Assembly: GCF_030405905.1 (NCBI RefSeq)
Contig: NZ_JASATW010000010.1
Span: 1 to 64,000 of the forward strand
Direction of reading: 5' to 3'
Source: Sphaerothrix gracilis
Lineage (GTDB): Bacteria; Cyanobacteriota; Cyanobacteriia; Phormidesmidales; Phormidesmidaceae
Length of the DNA: 64,000 nt
A program made the position numbers and the translations under genes. Every line of letters starts with the position of its first letter. Position 1 is the first letter of the stretch. Positions 35,539-46,200 of the stretch are shown here, one piece after another. The notes beneath the pieces were generated by a model. It was given only the letters and a program-made list of their open reading frames with translations. It was not told the DNA's origin and searched no databases.

Positions 35539-36804
35539 TCACTCGGTAGGCTCTAGCAGGCTCAAAACTGCTTTAGGCTGTAGTTTATCCTTAAACCAAA
35601 CAATCCTGGCAGGGGTTTGGCTGAGCTTAATACCTGCTTTATCTAAATTCAGCCGCTCCGAAACGGCCAAAATTAAGTCCCTGCGTCCAGACTGCTGCAC
35701 CTGATAGAACTTTTTGCGCAGATACTCAGGTCGCCAATATCCTACGATTTCAAGCAGATAGGTGCGGCCATCGGGATGCACTAAGCGAAAATCGGGAATC
35801 ATGGCGCTGCCGGGCAGGGGAATTAAATCCACTTCACGCTCTAGCTGCCAGGGGGTTTTAAGCTTGCTCCAGCGATCGGCAAAAGCGGCCTCTACTAAAC
35901 TATCGTAGGGTTTGCCGGGCGGGTAGTGGCTGACCAGACCACAGTCGGCGTCCAGCGTAAACTGTTTCTGTCGGGTGGTATTGCTGTAGCTGTCACGAAT
36001 TTGCAGCGTAGCCGTCAAGCTCCAGCGGGTGACATGCAGAATGGCCGGAATCAGCTTGGCAATATCTAGGCCGTAGCGGGTGCTGGCTTTGAACAAGCTA
36101 GTAGGTCCGTCAATCGCAATTGTAAAGCCGTGGTCGGCGTCGCCTTCGATGTAGGTCATGAGGCGAAAAAGCTTGAGATAGCGAAACATCAGCTTGTATT
36201 CACCAGGATCGTTGCGGTGAACGTTGAGCGTAATCTGGCTGGCACGGTAGAAAACTCCCTGTACCTGGGACAGGTTGTAGCGATGCAGCAGGGCTGCAGG
36301 AGTAGGTGGGTCAAAAGCCACTAAAATTCGATTTTCCTGCAGGTCGGCATAGAGTCCTTGGCGAATGTGGGCGACTTCTACGTCTCGCTCCAGTTCTTGG
36401 CTAAGCTGCTGGGCCAAAACCGTCAAGGTTTGCTCGCTCTGGGACGGACTGGAGACGCTCTGGGCTGACAGGGCAAAAACGCGCTGGCGTAGTTCAATCG
36501 GCTCTAGGGGACTGACAATGTCAAAGGTGCTGAAGCCACTGCGCAGTAGATGAGCCAGTCCACGCTTGATGCGATAGTCGGTTTCTTCCCCTTCAATTTC
36601 CTGAAGCTGCTGGTTGAGCCGGGATTGGGGCTGATCGACTGCCTGCTGGAATAGGGTAATTAATTCCTCGGCTGTCTGGAGGTTGGCAGCGGTCAGGGCC
36701 AAGCGCTTGGGCGTAACGCTTTCACCATTGAGCCGATAGATAAGCAGATCGCTGGTTAACGTGGGTCTATCCTCTGACGACTTGACGATGGCACTGCTCA
36801 ACAT
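35539..36804 (-). CDS. DUF790 (Bax1-like) putative nuclease
   Basis: 421 residues from ATG 36804; the frame stays open upstream to 36909, but that would overlap the kinase gene by 143 bases instead of 38. The start MLSSAIVKSS... then TSDLLIYRLNG matches DUF790. A C-terminal PD-(D/E)XK core shows as MIPDFRLVHPDG (Asp) followed by TYLLEIVGYW (Glu; the usual Lys position reads Gly). Archaeal Bax1 partners the XPB helicase in repair. No XPB helicase is in this window. Confidence 0.8.
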   Translation of the reverse strand: MLSSAIVKSSEDRPTLTSDLLIYRLNGESVTPKRLALTAANLQTAEELITLFQQAVDQPQSRLNQQLQEIEGEETDYRIKRGLAHLLRSGFSTFDIVSPLEPIELRQRVFALSAQSVSSPSQSEQTLTVLAQQLSQELERDVEVAHIRQGLYADLQENRILVAFDPPTPAALLHRYNLSQVQGVFYRASQITLNVHRNDPGEYKLMFRYLKLFRLMTYIEGDADHGFTIAIDGPTSLFKASTRYGLDIAKLIPAILHVTRWSLTATLQIRDSYSNTTRQKQFTLDADCGLVSHYPPGKPYDSLVEAAFADRWSKLKTPWQLEREVDLIPLPGSAMIPDFRLVHPDGRTYLLEIVGYWRPEYLRKKFYQVQQSGRRDLILAVSERLNLDKAGIKLSQTPARIVWFKDKLQPKAVLSLLEPTE

Positions 36805-39800
36805 AAATTTGAGCAACTGAATCGGCTGGGTTTCCCTGCAGGCAGGCCGCAAACTTACGGGCGGCTTCGCGGTAGTTCTGCTGATAGTACAGAATGAGCG
36901 CTGTTTCAAACTCGGTTTTGTTAGCTAGTTTGCGATCGCGTACCAGAGGCGGATCGGCATCAAACACCTCATAGACGCTGACAAACTCGGTTTTACCTCT
37001 CGCCTGTACCCGGTCAATTACTCGCATACTGTACTGGCCCATATCCTGTAGCTGCAAAAACGTATAGTGAGAGATCAGCAGCGACACCTGATATTGCCGA
37101 GTCATCCGCTCAATGCGAGCGGCCACGTTGACCGTATCACTAATAACGGTGCTATCCATCCGATTTTTACCGCCGACAGTACCTAGCATCAACGGCCCGG
37201 TATTGATACCAATGCCAATTTGAATCGGCACGTAGCCTTTGCGAGTACGTCTGCTATTGTAATCGGCGAGGCGCTGCAGCATGGACAAACTAGCCTTGAT
37301 GGCGTCATCGGCCCGGCCACTAAAAAGCGCCATGATGGCGTCACCGATATATTTGTCGATGAAGCCGTTACACTCCGCGATCGCTGGCTCCATGCGGGAG
37401 AGAAAAGCATTGATAAAGCGGAAGTTTTCTGCTGGCGTCATCTGCTCCGACAGCTGCGTAAAGTCCAGAATGTCGGCAAATAAAACCGACATTGTCTGCT
37501 CCACCTGATCGCCTAAATGTACGTCCACAATGCTGTCTTTTTGCAAGAATTGCAAAAACTCCTGAGGTACAAAACGGCCATAGGCCAAATTGATTTTAGA
37601 GAGACGCAGATGGGTTCGGATCCGCGCAATTAGCTCGTCTTTAGAAACGGGTTTTGTTAGGTAGTCATTGGCCCCCGCATCTAGCCCTTCTACAATGTCG
37701 GGAATTTGCCCCTTAGCCGTTAGCATCACAACTGGCAGCTCATGCGCCGGAAAGCGCTGGCGTACCCGCCGACAGACTTCATAGCCAGTCATCTTCGGCA
37801 TCATCACATCTAGCAGTAATAAATCTGGCCGCAGTCCCTTTTCTATTAAATCCAGTGCTTCTGGGCCATTGGCAGCCTGCAAGACGCCGTAGTGGTGGAT
37901 TTGCAGATGATTGGCAATAACCTGACGGTTAATTAGCTCATCATCTACGACTAGAATCTTCAGTATTTCTGGATTGAGGGATAGCCGCTGGGTAGCCTCT
38001 TCTAAATTGGAATCTGAAGAATCTGTTGTCAATGGGCCGATTTCAGTTACCACCGGAATTACAATTTCTGGTGAGTCTAATGGGTCTGGGCTGGTAGGTG
38101 AGGTCTTGAATAGCCGCTTGGTAGGTGACCAAGCGATTGGCAAAGTGAAAGTGAACTGCGAGCCAGCGCCTATTTGCGACACGACCTGAATTACGCCACC
38201 ATGTAGCTCTACTAGCTGCTTGGTCACGGCTAGCCCCAATCCGGTACCGGAGTAGGTGCGAGTAGTAGAGCCATCTCCCTGCTCGAAGGGTTCAAAAATT
38301 TTCTGCAACTGCTCAGGCGCAATTCCCAGTCCTGTATCAGAGACTGTGACTGCGAGCTGGCCGATGAAATCTGAATCAGAGGCAGGTAGAGCCTCAGCCT
38401 CTGATTCGTCCCGAGTCTGGGGGCTGGCTTTCACCTGGGCCGAAACGCCGACCATGCCGGTTTCGGTAAACTTGACCGCATTGTCAATCAGATTATGCAG
38501 AATTTGCTGTATGCGATTTTCATCGGCTAGGGCCATTGGTAGATGAGGCGAGACAGCATTGATTAGCTGTAGTTTTTTAGCGCTAGCCCCAGGGCGATTG
38601 AGGGCTAAAACAATCTCAGCAATTTCTCTAAGACCAATAGGCTTGAGCTGAAGCGCCAAAGTCTGATGGCGCATTTTGGAAAAATCCAAAATATCATTGA
38701 CCAGCGTTGCTAACCGCCGCCCGCTGGTGACAATCATGGCTAAGTTGGCCCGCGTTAGGGGGGGGAGAGACCCGGTCGCGCCATCGATTAAAGACTCGGC
38801 AATGCCAATAATGCCGTTTAGCGGTGTGCGCAATTCGTGGGAGGTATTAGCCAGAAACTCGTCTTTGAGCTGATCGAGGTGCTGTAGCTCCGTATTTTGG
38901 GTTTCTAAGGTTTCAAAAGAATGCTGCAGCTGCTCTGCCATTTGTTCAAAGGACGTAGCGAGTTCAGCCAGTTCCTCAAATCGGGCTTCGGGCAAAGGCT
39001 GATCCCAGTTGCCAACGGCTAGCTGTTTGGCTGCAGTGTTGAGTCGCAAAATTGGCTTGACAACCCAACGAGAAGTCATCGCTGCAATCAGGCTGGCAAT
39101 AATCAGAGAGCCGACGCATAGCCAAGCTGTATTGCGATTGCTGGCGGCAATTTGGGTCATAAAGTCAGCTTCTGGAATCACCGTGACAATCAGCCAGTCC
39201 AGTCGATTCCCATCTCGAAAAGGCACCACTCTGACTAACTGCCGTCTCTCATTGAGCAGAAAGCTAAACTGCTTCACCCGCTTGATTTGATTAAAGCTGC
39301 CGTAGTCCTCTAGCAGGGCCAAAGCCGTGTTCTTAATCAGGGGTGACTGGCTAGCGGTGGCCTGGAGGCGCTGTGGCTGCTCACGGGTACTGACAAAGGG
39401 CAGCTCCTGAGCTGAACTGGCGACAACTTCACCAGAGCGTTCGATGATAAATGCCTGACCGTTTTCGCTGATGCGCAAGTCTCGTAAAAATTCACTAATT
39501 TGCTCAAGGGTGAGATCAGCCGCTAAGACCCCCTGAAGCTGACCGCGATCGCCATAGACAGGCGCAGCCGGAGTAATGCCGAGCCGAGCATAGTCGTGGG
39601 AGGCAAAGCGATAGATTGGACTCCAGGTTTGCTCACCAGCGCTAACCGCCGCTTGATACCAGGGACGCAGGCGCGGATCGTATGTTTGGGTATCCATCAG
39701 CTCAATTTGGCGGCCCTGAGCGTTCAGGCGATAGGTGGCTCGCTGAGGTACAGAGTCACTATCGGTGTACCAAAGTACCTGTTCGCCATCCTGGCGCCGC

Positions 39801-40189
39801 TGCACACCGACAAAGGCTCCGGTTTCGCTGCCAAAGTAAAGGCTACTTAGATACTCAGCCGCCTGTAGCTGGTGCCAAAAGTGGCGTTCCAACGAGGCTA
39901 AGTCTGTCGCTGATAGATCACCGCTGGCGATCGCGCTCAGACTCTGCTCCAAAGCCCAGGTTGGCTGCACCAGATAGTCTTGCACGTGATCTTCAATGCG
40001 AGCGCTAATTTCCTGACTGAGCTGAGTTGCTAAGGACTGAACTGCCTTTTGACCATTGCGAAAAGAAATCCAGGCGGTGAGACCGACAACGGCTGTCACC
40101 TGCACCACAAAGGAGACCACAAGCACGTTGCGCAGCGGCAGCTTGCCTGACGCTTTGGAGAGAGAACGCTTGAGGGAGAAGTGGGCCAT
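36767..40189 (-). CDS. Hybrid histidine kinase fused to a class III adenylate cyclase
   Basis: 1140 residues: N-terminal membrane helix (~20-42), periplasmic Cache-type sensor (~45-345), second helix, HAMP (~370-425), HisKA with phospho-His in TSHELRTPLNG (~451), HATPase (SDTGLGIAPEQL, GTGLGLAV), receiver with Asp in LLLLDVMMPKMTG (~795), and a class III cyclase domain (~875-1050). The cyclase keeps both metal Asp (FADILDF and KYIGDAI), the adenine-type Lys in FIDKYIGD and the SDTVNVAARIE motif. An external signal could thus control both phosphorelay and cAMP. It overlaps the DUF790 gene by 38 bases. Confidence 0.92.
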   Translation of the reverse strand: MAHFSLKRSLSKASGKLPLRNVLVVSFVVQVTAVVGLTAWISFRNGQKAVQSLATQLSQEISARIEDHVQDYLVQPTWALEQSLSAIASGDLSATDLASLERHFWHQLQAAEYLSSLYFGSETGAFVGVQRRQDGEQVLWYTDSDSVPQRATYRLNAQGRQIELMDTQTYDPRLRPWYQAAVSAGEQTWSPIYRFASHDYARLGITPAAPVYGDRGQLQGVLAADLTLEQISEFLRDLRISENGQAFIIERSGEVVASSAQELPFVSTREQPQRLQATASQSPLIKNTALALLEDYGSFNQIKRVKQFSFLLNERRQLVRVVPFRDGNRLDWLIVTVIPEADFMTQIAASNRNTAWLCVGSLIIASLIAAMTSRWVVKPILRLNTAAKQLAVGNWDQPLPEARFEELAELATSFEQMAEQLQHSFETLETQNTELQHLDQLKDEFLANTSHELRTPLNGIIGIAESLIDGATGSLPPLTRANLAMIVTSGRRLATLVNDILDFSKMRHQTLALQLKPIGLREIAEIVLALNRPGASAKKLQLINAVSPHLPMALADENRIQQILHNLIDNAVKFTETGMVGVSAQVKASPQTRDESEAEALPASDSDFIGQLAVTVSDTGLGIAPEQLQKIFEPFEQGDGSTTRTYSGTGLGLAVTKQLVELHGGVIQVVSQIGAGSQFTFTLPIAWSPTKRLFKTSPTSPDPLDSPEIVIPVVTEIGPLTTDSSDSNLEEATQRLSLNPEILKILVVDDELINRQVIANHLQIHHYGVLQAANGPEALDLIEKGLRPDLLLLDVMMPKMTGYEVCRRVRQRFPAHELPVVMLTAKGQIPDIVEGLDAGANDYLTKPVSKDELIARIRTHLRLSKINLAYGRFVPQEFLQFLQKDSIVDVHLGDQVEQTMSVLFADILDFTQLSEQMTPAENFRFINAFLSRMEPAIAECNGFIDKYIGDAIMALFSGRADDAIKASLSMLQRLADYNSRRTRKGYVPIQIGIGINTGPLMLGTVGGKNRMDSTVISDTVNVAARIERMTRQYQVSLLISHYTFLQLQDMGQYSMRVIDRVQARGKTEFVSVYEVFDADPPLVRDRKLANKTEFETALILYYQQNYREAARKFAACLQGNPADSVAQIYVEQCHRQVVRG

Positions 40190-40645
40190 AGGACGTGAAG
40201 CTATCAGGCTGGCTACTATCGATCTGTCGTTTTGGCTGACTGGTCAGTTGTGCTTGCGTTTTGGCTGGCGGTGGCCACAGCTAGACCTGTAACTAGGCTA
40301 GGTAGGATCTGTTCTGCATTCACTGAAGCCGAAGCCGTCAGCGGCTAAAAATTGTCAGTCTCAAAACCGATTTAGGTAGATTCACCACAGCTTAATTATC
40401 GATAGTTTTCCACTCAAACTAAATTTTTTAGCGAAACTCCAGCTAAATGGCCTAATTACCTGGCAAAATTTAAAGCTTTTATGGCTTCTATACTGATCAA
40501 TAGGAGTAATTTCACTTTGTTTTGTAGATCGAGGCTTAAGCGTTAGCTCGTTTTTCAAGAGCACGGCCCAGTTGCGATCGCGTAACACATTTTTCGGATA
40601 TTCAACTCCTAATCTACCCACATCAGCCTTATTGCATAGCTAACC
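40190..40645. other. Divergent intergenic region, kinase-cyclase / mutS2
   Basis: 456 bases between two divergent genes. A 79-codon minus-strand frame (40382-40621) has no ribosome-binding site and an unconvincing composition. Promoters for both genes are expected here; I cannot assign exact -10 and -35 boxes. Confidence 0.45.
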
Positions 40646-43129
40646 TTGATTCAATCTGAAACGCTTGATTTGCTGGAATGGCCTCGTCTTTGTCAACAGC
40701 TTGCCACCTTTGCGGCCACTAAGCTAGGGGCAATTGCGGCGCGTCATTTGCATTTGCCTGATAGTCAGGCAGGTAGCGAGTACCTGCTCTCGCAAACGCG
40801 GGAGGTGGACTGGCTAGAGAGCGAGACGACCGGGCTGAGCTTCAGCGGCGTAGAAGACATCAGCGCGGCGCTAGAGCGGGTTGAGAAGCAGGGAATGCTA
40901 TCTGGCAAACAACTGCTGGCGATCGCCACGACGCTGAACGGAATGCGCCAGCTACGGCGGCTGATTGATACTCATGCTGATGACTTGCCGGTGCTGAGCG
41001 AACTAATCGCTGATTTGCGCACTTCTCCAGAGCTAGAGCAGGCCATTCACCACGCCATTGATGACTTAGGCGATGTGACCGATCGCGCTAGCCCTAAGCT
41101 GGGAGGCATTCGCAGCCAGCTCAAGCAGGGGCGCGATCAGATTCAGCAGAAGCTGCAGCGGATTCTGCAGCGACAGGCCGGAGCCGTGCAGGAACAGTTG
41201 ATTACGCAGCGGGGCGATCGCTTTGTGATTCCGGTGAAAGCACCGCAGAAAGATGCGATTCCCGGCATTGTCCATGACGCCTCTACCAGCGGGGCCACCC
41301 TCTATATTGAGCCGCAAAGCGTGATTGAAATGGGCAACCGCCTGCGGCAACTGCAGCGACAGGAAAAAACAGAAGAAGAAAAAATTCTGCGGCAGCTTTC
41401 AGAGCAGGTTGCCGAAGTGCTGCCGGATCTAGAGCATCTGCTGGCGATCGCCACAATCCTTGATCTAGCTACGGCCCGTGCCCGTTATTCCCGCTGGCTG
41501 CAGGCCAATCCGCCCCGTTTCACGGCCCCAGCCGAAGTGACCACACTGCGTCAGCTCAAGCATCCGCTGCTAGTCTGGCAGGCCCAGCATGAAGAAGGCC
41601 ACGCGGTTATCCCGATCAACGTTATTATTCAGCCACAAATTCGAGTCGTCGCTATCACCGGGCCTAACACCGGCGGCAAAACCGTCACGCTCAAAACGCT
41701 GGGCCTAGCCGCCCTGATGGCGAAAGCAGGGCTATTTGTGCCTGCCCGTGAACCCGTTGAGATTCCCTGGTTTGAGCAAATCCTAGCCGACATTGGTGAC
41801 GAGCAATCGATTGAGCAAAGCCTCTCCACTTTCTCCGGCCACATTCGCCGCATCAGCCGCATTCTCGATCGGCTTACTGCTGCTCAGAGCGGAAATGATG
41901 CCGCTTCTGAGGAAATTATCCCGTCTGCAACCGAGGCTACCGGTGACACGACAGACACGACGGTTTCCTCCTCACTGCCCACGACTGATCATCCCGCCAA
42001 TGCCCTAGTCCTGCTCGATGAAGTTGGCGCTGGCACTGACCCCTCCGAAGGTAGCGCCCTAGCGATCGCTCTGCTGCAGCATTTAGCCGACCACGCTCAG
42101 CTCACCGTTGCTACTACCCACTTTGGCGAACTCAAAGCGCTGAAATATGAGGACGAGCGGTTTGAAAATGCTTCGGTGGAGTTCGATGACATCAGCCTTT
42201 CACCTACCTATCGGCTGCTGTGGGGCATTCCGGGGCGATCGAACGCGCTCAGCATTGCTCGCCGTTTAGGATTAGACGAAACCGTCATTGCTCAGGCCGA
42301 AAACTATGTCGGCGCTGGCAGTCAGGAAGATGTGAATCAGGTGATTGCGGGCCTAGAAGCCCAGCGGCGACGGCAGGAAAACAGCGCTGAAGAAACGGCG
42401 CGGCTGCTGGCTCAGGCCGAAAAGCTCCATGCGGAAGTCTCCACCAAGGCTCAGCAGCTTCAAGAACGAGAGCAAGATCTCAAGCGACAGCAGGAACAGG
42501 CTGTGCAAGCGGCGATCGCGGAGGCGAAAGGCGAAATTGCTAAGGTAATTCGACGACTGCAGCAGGGAGAACCTAAAGCCCAAGAAGCGCAAAAAGCAAC
42601 TGCAGCCATTGACAAAATTGCCCAGCAGCAGCTTCCCCAACCGCCAGCGCCTAATAAGCCCAAGCCTGGATTTAAGCCAAAAACGGGCGATCGCGTCCGC
42701 ATTCCCAGCCTGGGCCAAACCGCAGAAGTGCTGAGTGAGGTCGACAACGACAACCGACTGACAGTGCGCTTCGGCCTGATGAAAATGACGGTTTCCCTGG
42801 CCGAGATTGAGTCGTTATCAGGCGAAAAAGCCGACATTCCGGCGAAAGCCCCCGCTCCGGTTGCCGCGATCCCACCCCCCAAAGCGCCAGCGGTGCGTAC
42901 CTCTCGTAACACTTTCGATCTACGCGGGCAGCGGGTCAGTGAAGCTGAGGTAGTGTTGGAAGAGGCGATCGCTAGAGCCAATGGCCCCATCTGGATTATT
43001 CATGGGCATGGAACAGGTAAACTGAAGCGAGGTGTCCACGAATTTCTTAAGCGTCACCCTCAGGTAGATCGATGGGAGGCGGCAGCTCAGGCTGACGGCG
43101 GCACTGGTGTGACAGTCGCTTATCTCTAG
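40646..43129 (+). CDS. mutS2: MutS2 family ATPase/nuclease
   Basis: 827 residues. The MutS-type ATPase has Walker A GPNTGGKTVTLKTL (~338) and Walker B ALVLLDEVGAGTDPSEG; then a coiled coil (QRRRQENSAEETARLLAQAEKLHAE) and a C-terminal Smr domain (DLRGQRVSEAEVVLEEAI, IIHGHGTGKLKRGVHEFL). MutS2 acts on recombination intermediates and rescues collided ribosomes. The start is TTG 40646; a stop codon is 9 bases upstream in frame. A ~40-residue Thr/Ser/Ala-rich insertion lies between Walker A and B. Confidence 0.94.
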   Translation: MIQSETLDLLEWPRLCQQLATFAATKLGAIAARHLHLPDSQAGSEYLLSQTREVDWLESETTGLSFSGVEDISAALERVEKQGMLSGKQLLAIATTLNGMRQLRRLIDTHADDLPVLSELIADLRTSPELEQAIHHAIDDLGDVTDRASPKLGGIRSQLKQGRDQIQQKLQRILQRQAGAVQEQLITQRGDRFVIPVKAPQKDAIPGIVHDASTSGATLYIEPQSVIEMGNRLRQLQRQEKTEEEKILRQLSEQVAEVLPDLEHLLAIATILDLATARARYSRWLQANPPRFTAPAEVTTLRQLKHPLLVWQAQHEEGHAVIPINVIIQPQIRVVAITGPNTGGKTVTLKTLGLAALMAKAGLFVPAREPVEIPWFEQILADIGDEQSIEQSLSTFSGHIRRISRILDRLTAAQSGNDAASEEIIPSATEATGDTTDTTVSSSLPTTDHPANALVLLDEVGAGTDPSEGSALAIALLQHLADHAQLTVATTHFGELKALKYEDERFENASVEFDDISLSPTYRLLWGIPGRSNALSIARRLGLDETVIAQAENYVGAGSQEDVNQVIAGLEAQRRRQENSAEETARLLAQAEKLHAEVSTKAQQLQEREQDLKRQQEQAVQAAIAEAKGEIAKVIRRLQQGEPKAQEAQKATAAIDKIAQQQLPQPPAPNKPKPGFKPKTGDRVRIPSLGQTAEVLSEVDNDNRLTVRFGLMKMTVSLAEIESLSGEKADIPAKAPAPVAAIPPPKAPAVRTSRNTFDLRGQRVSEAEVVLEEAIARANGPIWIIHGHGTGKLKRGVHEFLKRHPQVDRWEAAAQADGGTGVTVAYL

Positions 43130-43252
43130 GGAAGTCTAAGTTCTCAGGGATAGGATAAGAATGTTTCTAAGTGATAAGTATCACTTAGGAAAAACGTATT
43201 TTTTGATACGCTATTGCATCTAATTTGAAGCTTACTTTGAGCGATTAAGCGT

Positions 43253-46200
43253 GTGCAGCAACTGTCTCAACAGCTTGAATTCAATCAGCTGCTAACCACT
43301 CTGACTCAGCGTATTCGCCAGTCTTTAGATATCGAAACAATTCTTCAGACTACCGCAAACGAAGTTCGTCAATTTCTGAAAGCAGATCGGGTTTTAGTCA
43401 ACCGCCTGCTACCCGACGGTCAGCAGCAGGTACAAGTTGAGTCCGTAGCTTCACCCTGGCCGCCCTTGCAAAATGTTTTACTGCCTGACTCTCAGCCATT
43501 AGGCCAACAGTTCAATATTTCTCAGGACTTTGTAATTGCCGATAGCGATCTCAGTACGGCGGTCATCGTACCAGCTTTTAGAGAGTGTCTGCAGCAGTAT
43601 GGTGTTCAGGCAAGATTAGTGTTGCCTATTGACTATGAGGGGGAGCTGTGGGGCGTTTTAGCAGCGCATCAGTGCCGTTCCCCACGCACCTGGAAAAAGA
43701 CCGAAATTGAACTTTTACGGCAGTTAGCGGCTCAGGTGGCGATCGCCATTCATCAAGGTGAGCTATACCAGCAGGCTCAGGCCGAAATCAAGCAGCGTCA
43801 GGTGATTGAAAAAACGCTGCTAGAAAGTCAGTCTCAGTATGCCAGTCTGACTGAGGTGGTTCCGGTTGGTATTTTTCGTGCCGATGTCGAAGGTAACTGT
43901 CTTTATGTGAATGAGCGCTGGTGCCAAATTGCCGGACTGACGCTGATGGAAGCGTTGGGTGAGGGCTGGGTGAAGGCCCTGCATCCAGACGATCGAGAGA
44001 CAATCTATACCGAATGGACAAAAGCAGCTCAGACCCGGCAGCCTTTTCAACTAGAATATCGTTTCAGAAATCGCGCGGGTAAAACCACCTGGGTGTATGG
44101 ACAGGCCATTGCCGAACGCAGCCTGGAAGGCAAGATTACGGGTTATGTGGGCACCATCACAGACATTACGACCCAGCGAGCAACCGCTTTCCAGCTACAG
44201 CAGGCACTACAGCAGCTACAGTTTCATTTTGAAAATTCTCCGCTTGCGGTGATCGAGTGGGATCAAAACTTCTGCGTGAAACAGTGGTCGAAAAATGCGG
44301 AGAGTATCTTCGGCTGGACATTTGCAGAAGTTGCCGGCAGAGAGATAAATGACTGGCAATTTATTTACGAAGCCGACGCAGAGGTTGTCCAGCAAGCAGC
44401 GGCAGAACTATTCAACCGTCAGACTTCGTGCAGTATTATCCATAATCGCAACTACACCAAGAGCGGTGGAATCGTTTACTGCGAATGGTATAACTCTGCC
44501 CTATTCAACGACGCCGGCGAACTCGTTTCAATTTTGTCCTTAGCTCAAGATGTGACCCAGCGGCAGCAGGCTGAGAACGCACTGGTAGAAAAAGAGGTTG
44601 AGACCCGCACCATTCTCTCGGCTATTCCAGATCTAATGATGATTTTGCATCGGGATGGCTATTACACGAAGCGAGTGCGCCAAAATTCAGACATCAACAT
44701 TCTGGACGATACCTTTGATCCCATCGGTCAGCCGCTACAGACATTCCTCCCGCCTGAAATTGTCCAGCGGCATTTGGCAGCTTGTCATCAGGCTTTGGAA
44801 ACGGGTGAAATTCAGCTCCACGAACAGCAGGTACGGATTGGCGATCGCCTGCAATATGAAGAGATTCAAACGGTACCCTATACCCAAGATACGGTTCTAC
44901 AAATTATTCGAGATATCAGCGATCGCAAGCGATCTGAACAAGCTCTGTTTGAAGAAAAAGAGCTGGCCCAAATTACGCTGCGGTCAATCGGTGATGCGGT
45001 GATTACCACTGACGCCACTGGGCATGTGGTTTACTTCAACCCCATTGCTGAACAACTCACAGGCTGGAGCGAAGCTGAGGCTAAGGGGCGTCCCCTACTA
45101 GAAGTTTTCCAGATTATCAATGAAATCACCCTAGAACCTGCTCCCAACCCGGTAGAGCGCGTCCTCAGGGAAGGGGTAATCTTGGGCCTAGCTAATCACA
45201 CAGCCCTGATTCACCGGGAGGGTACCCGCTCTAGTATTGAAGACTCCGCCGCGCCCATTCGCAATCGCAAAGGCACTGTGATTGGTGCTGTATTAGTCTT
45301 TCGTGATGTTACCCAGGCCCGCAAGCTAGCGCGGCAAATCTCCTGGCAGGCTAACCATGACACTTTGACGGGCTTAGTTAACCGCAACTACTTTGAGCAA
45401 AAGCTGACTCAGGCACTTGAAAGTGCTCATCAGGAAAATCAGCACCATGTCCTCTGCTACCTTGATCTTGACCAGTTTAAGGTGGTTAACGATACCTGCG
45501 GGCACATAGCAGGTGACGAGCTGCTGCGTCAGCTAGCGCGGCTGATCAGAAACGGTATCCGTACAATTGATACCCTGGCAAGGCTAGGCGGTGATGAGTT
45601 TGGCATCTTGCTCTATCAGTGTCCGCTGGACCGGGCGATCGCGATCGCGGAAGAACTGCGGCAGGCTGTTTATCAGTTTCGCTTCGTTTGGGAAAACAAT
45701 TCTTTTGGGGTGGGTGTCAGCATTGGCCTGGTTGTGATCAATGCTGACAGCCTCAACTTGGTGAGCGTCATGAGTGCAGCAGATGCCGCTTGCTATGCGG
45801 CCAAAGATGCCGGACGCAACCAGGTACAGGTCTATCAGCCCGATGACGCTACACTAACCTACCAGCGCCAAGAGCGCCAGTGGAGCATTCGGGTTCGTCA
45901 GGCTCTAGAGCTGCGTCAGCTACGCCTGTATCACCAGCCGATTGTTTCTGCTACTAACAGCGCTAACCAGGCCCACACCGAGATCTTGCTGCGCATGGTG
46001 GATGATGCGGGGCAGCTAATTCGACCCTCAGCTTTTATTTCCGCCGCTGAGCGCTATGATCTGATGCCAGAAATTGATCGCTGGGTAGTCCGCAACTGTT
46101 TTGAAACCTTGCAGCATAAAACCCAGGCATCATCAAATTTTTCCTACGAACTGCACGCGCTTAATCTGTCGGGGGCTAGCCTCAACGATAAATATTTCTT

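Noticed and set aside
40382..40621. 79-codon minus-strand ORF upstream of mutS2
   Set aside because: No ribosome-binding site, ordinary non-coding composition and no recognisable motifs.
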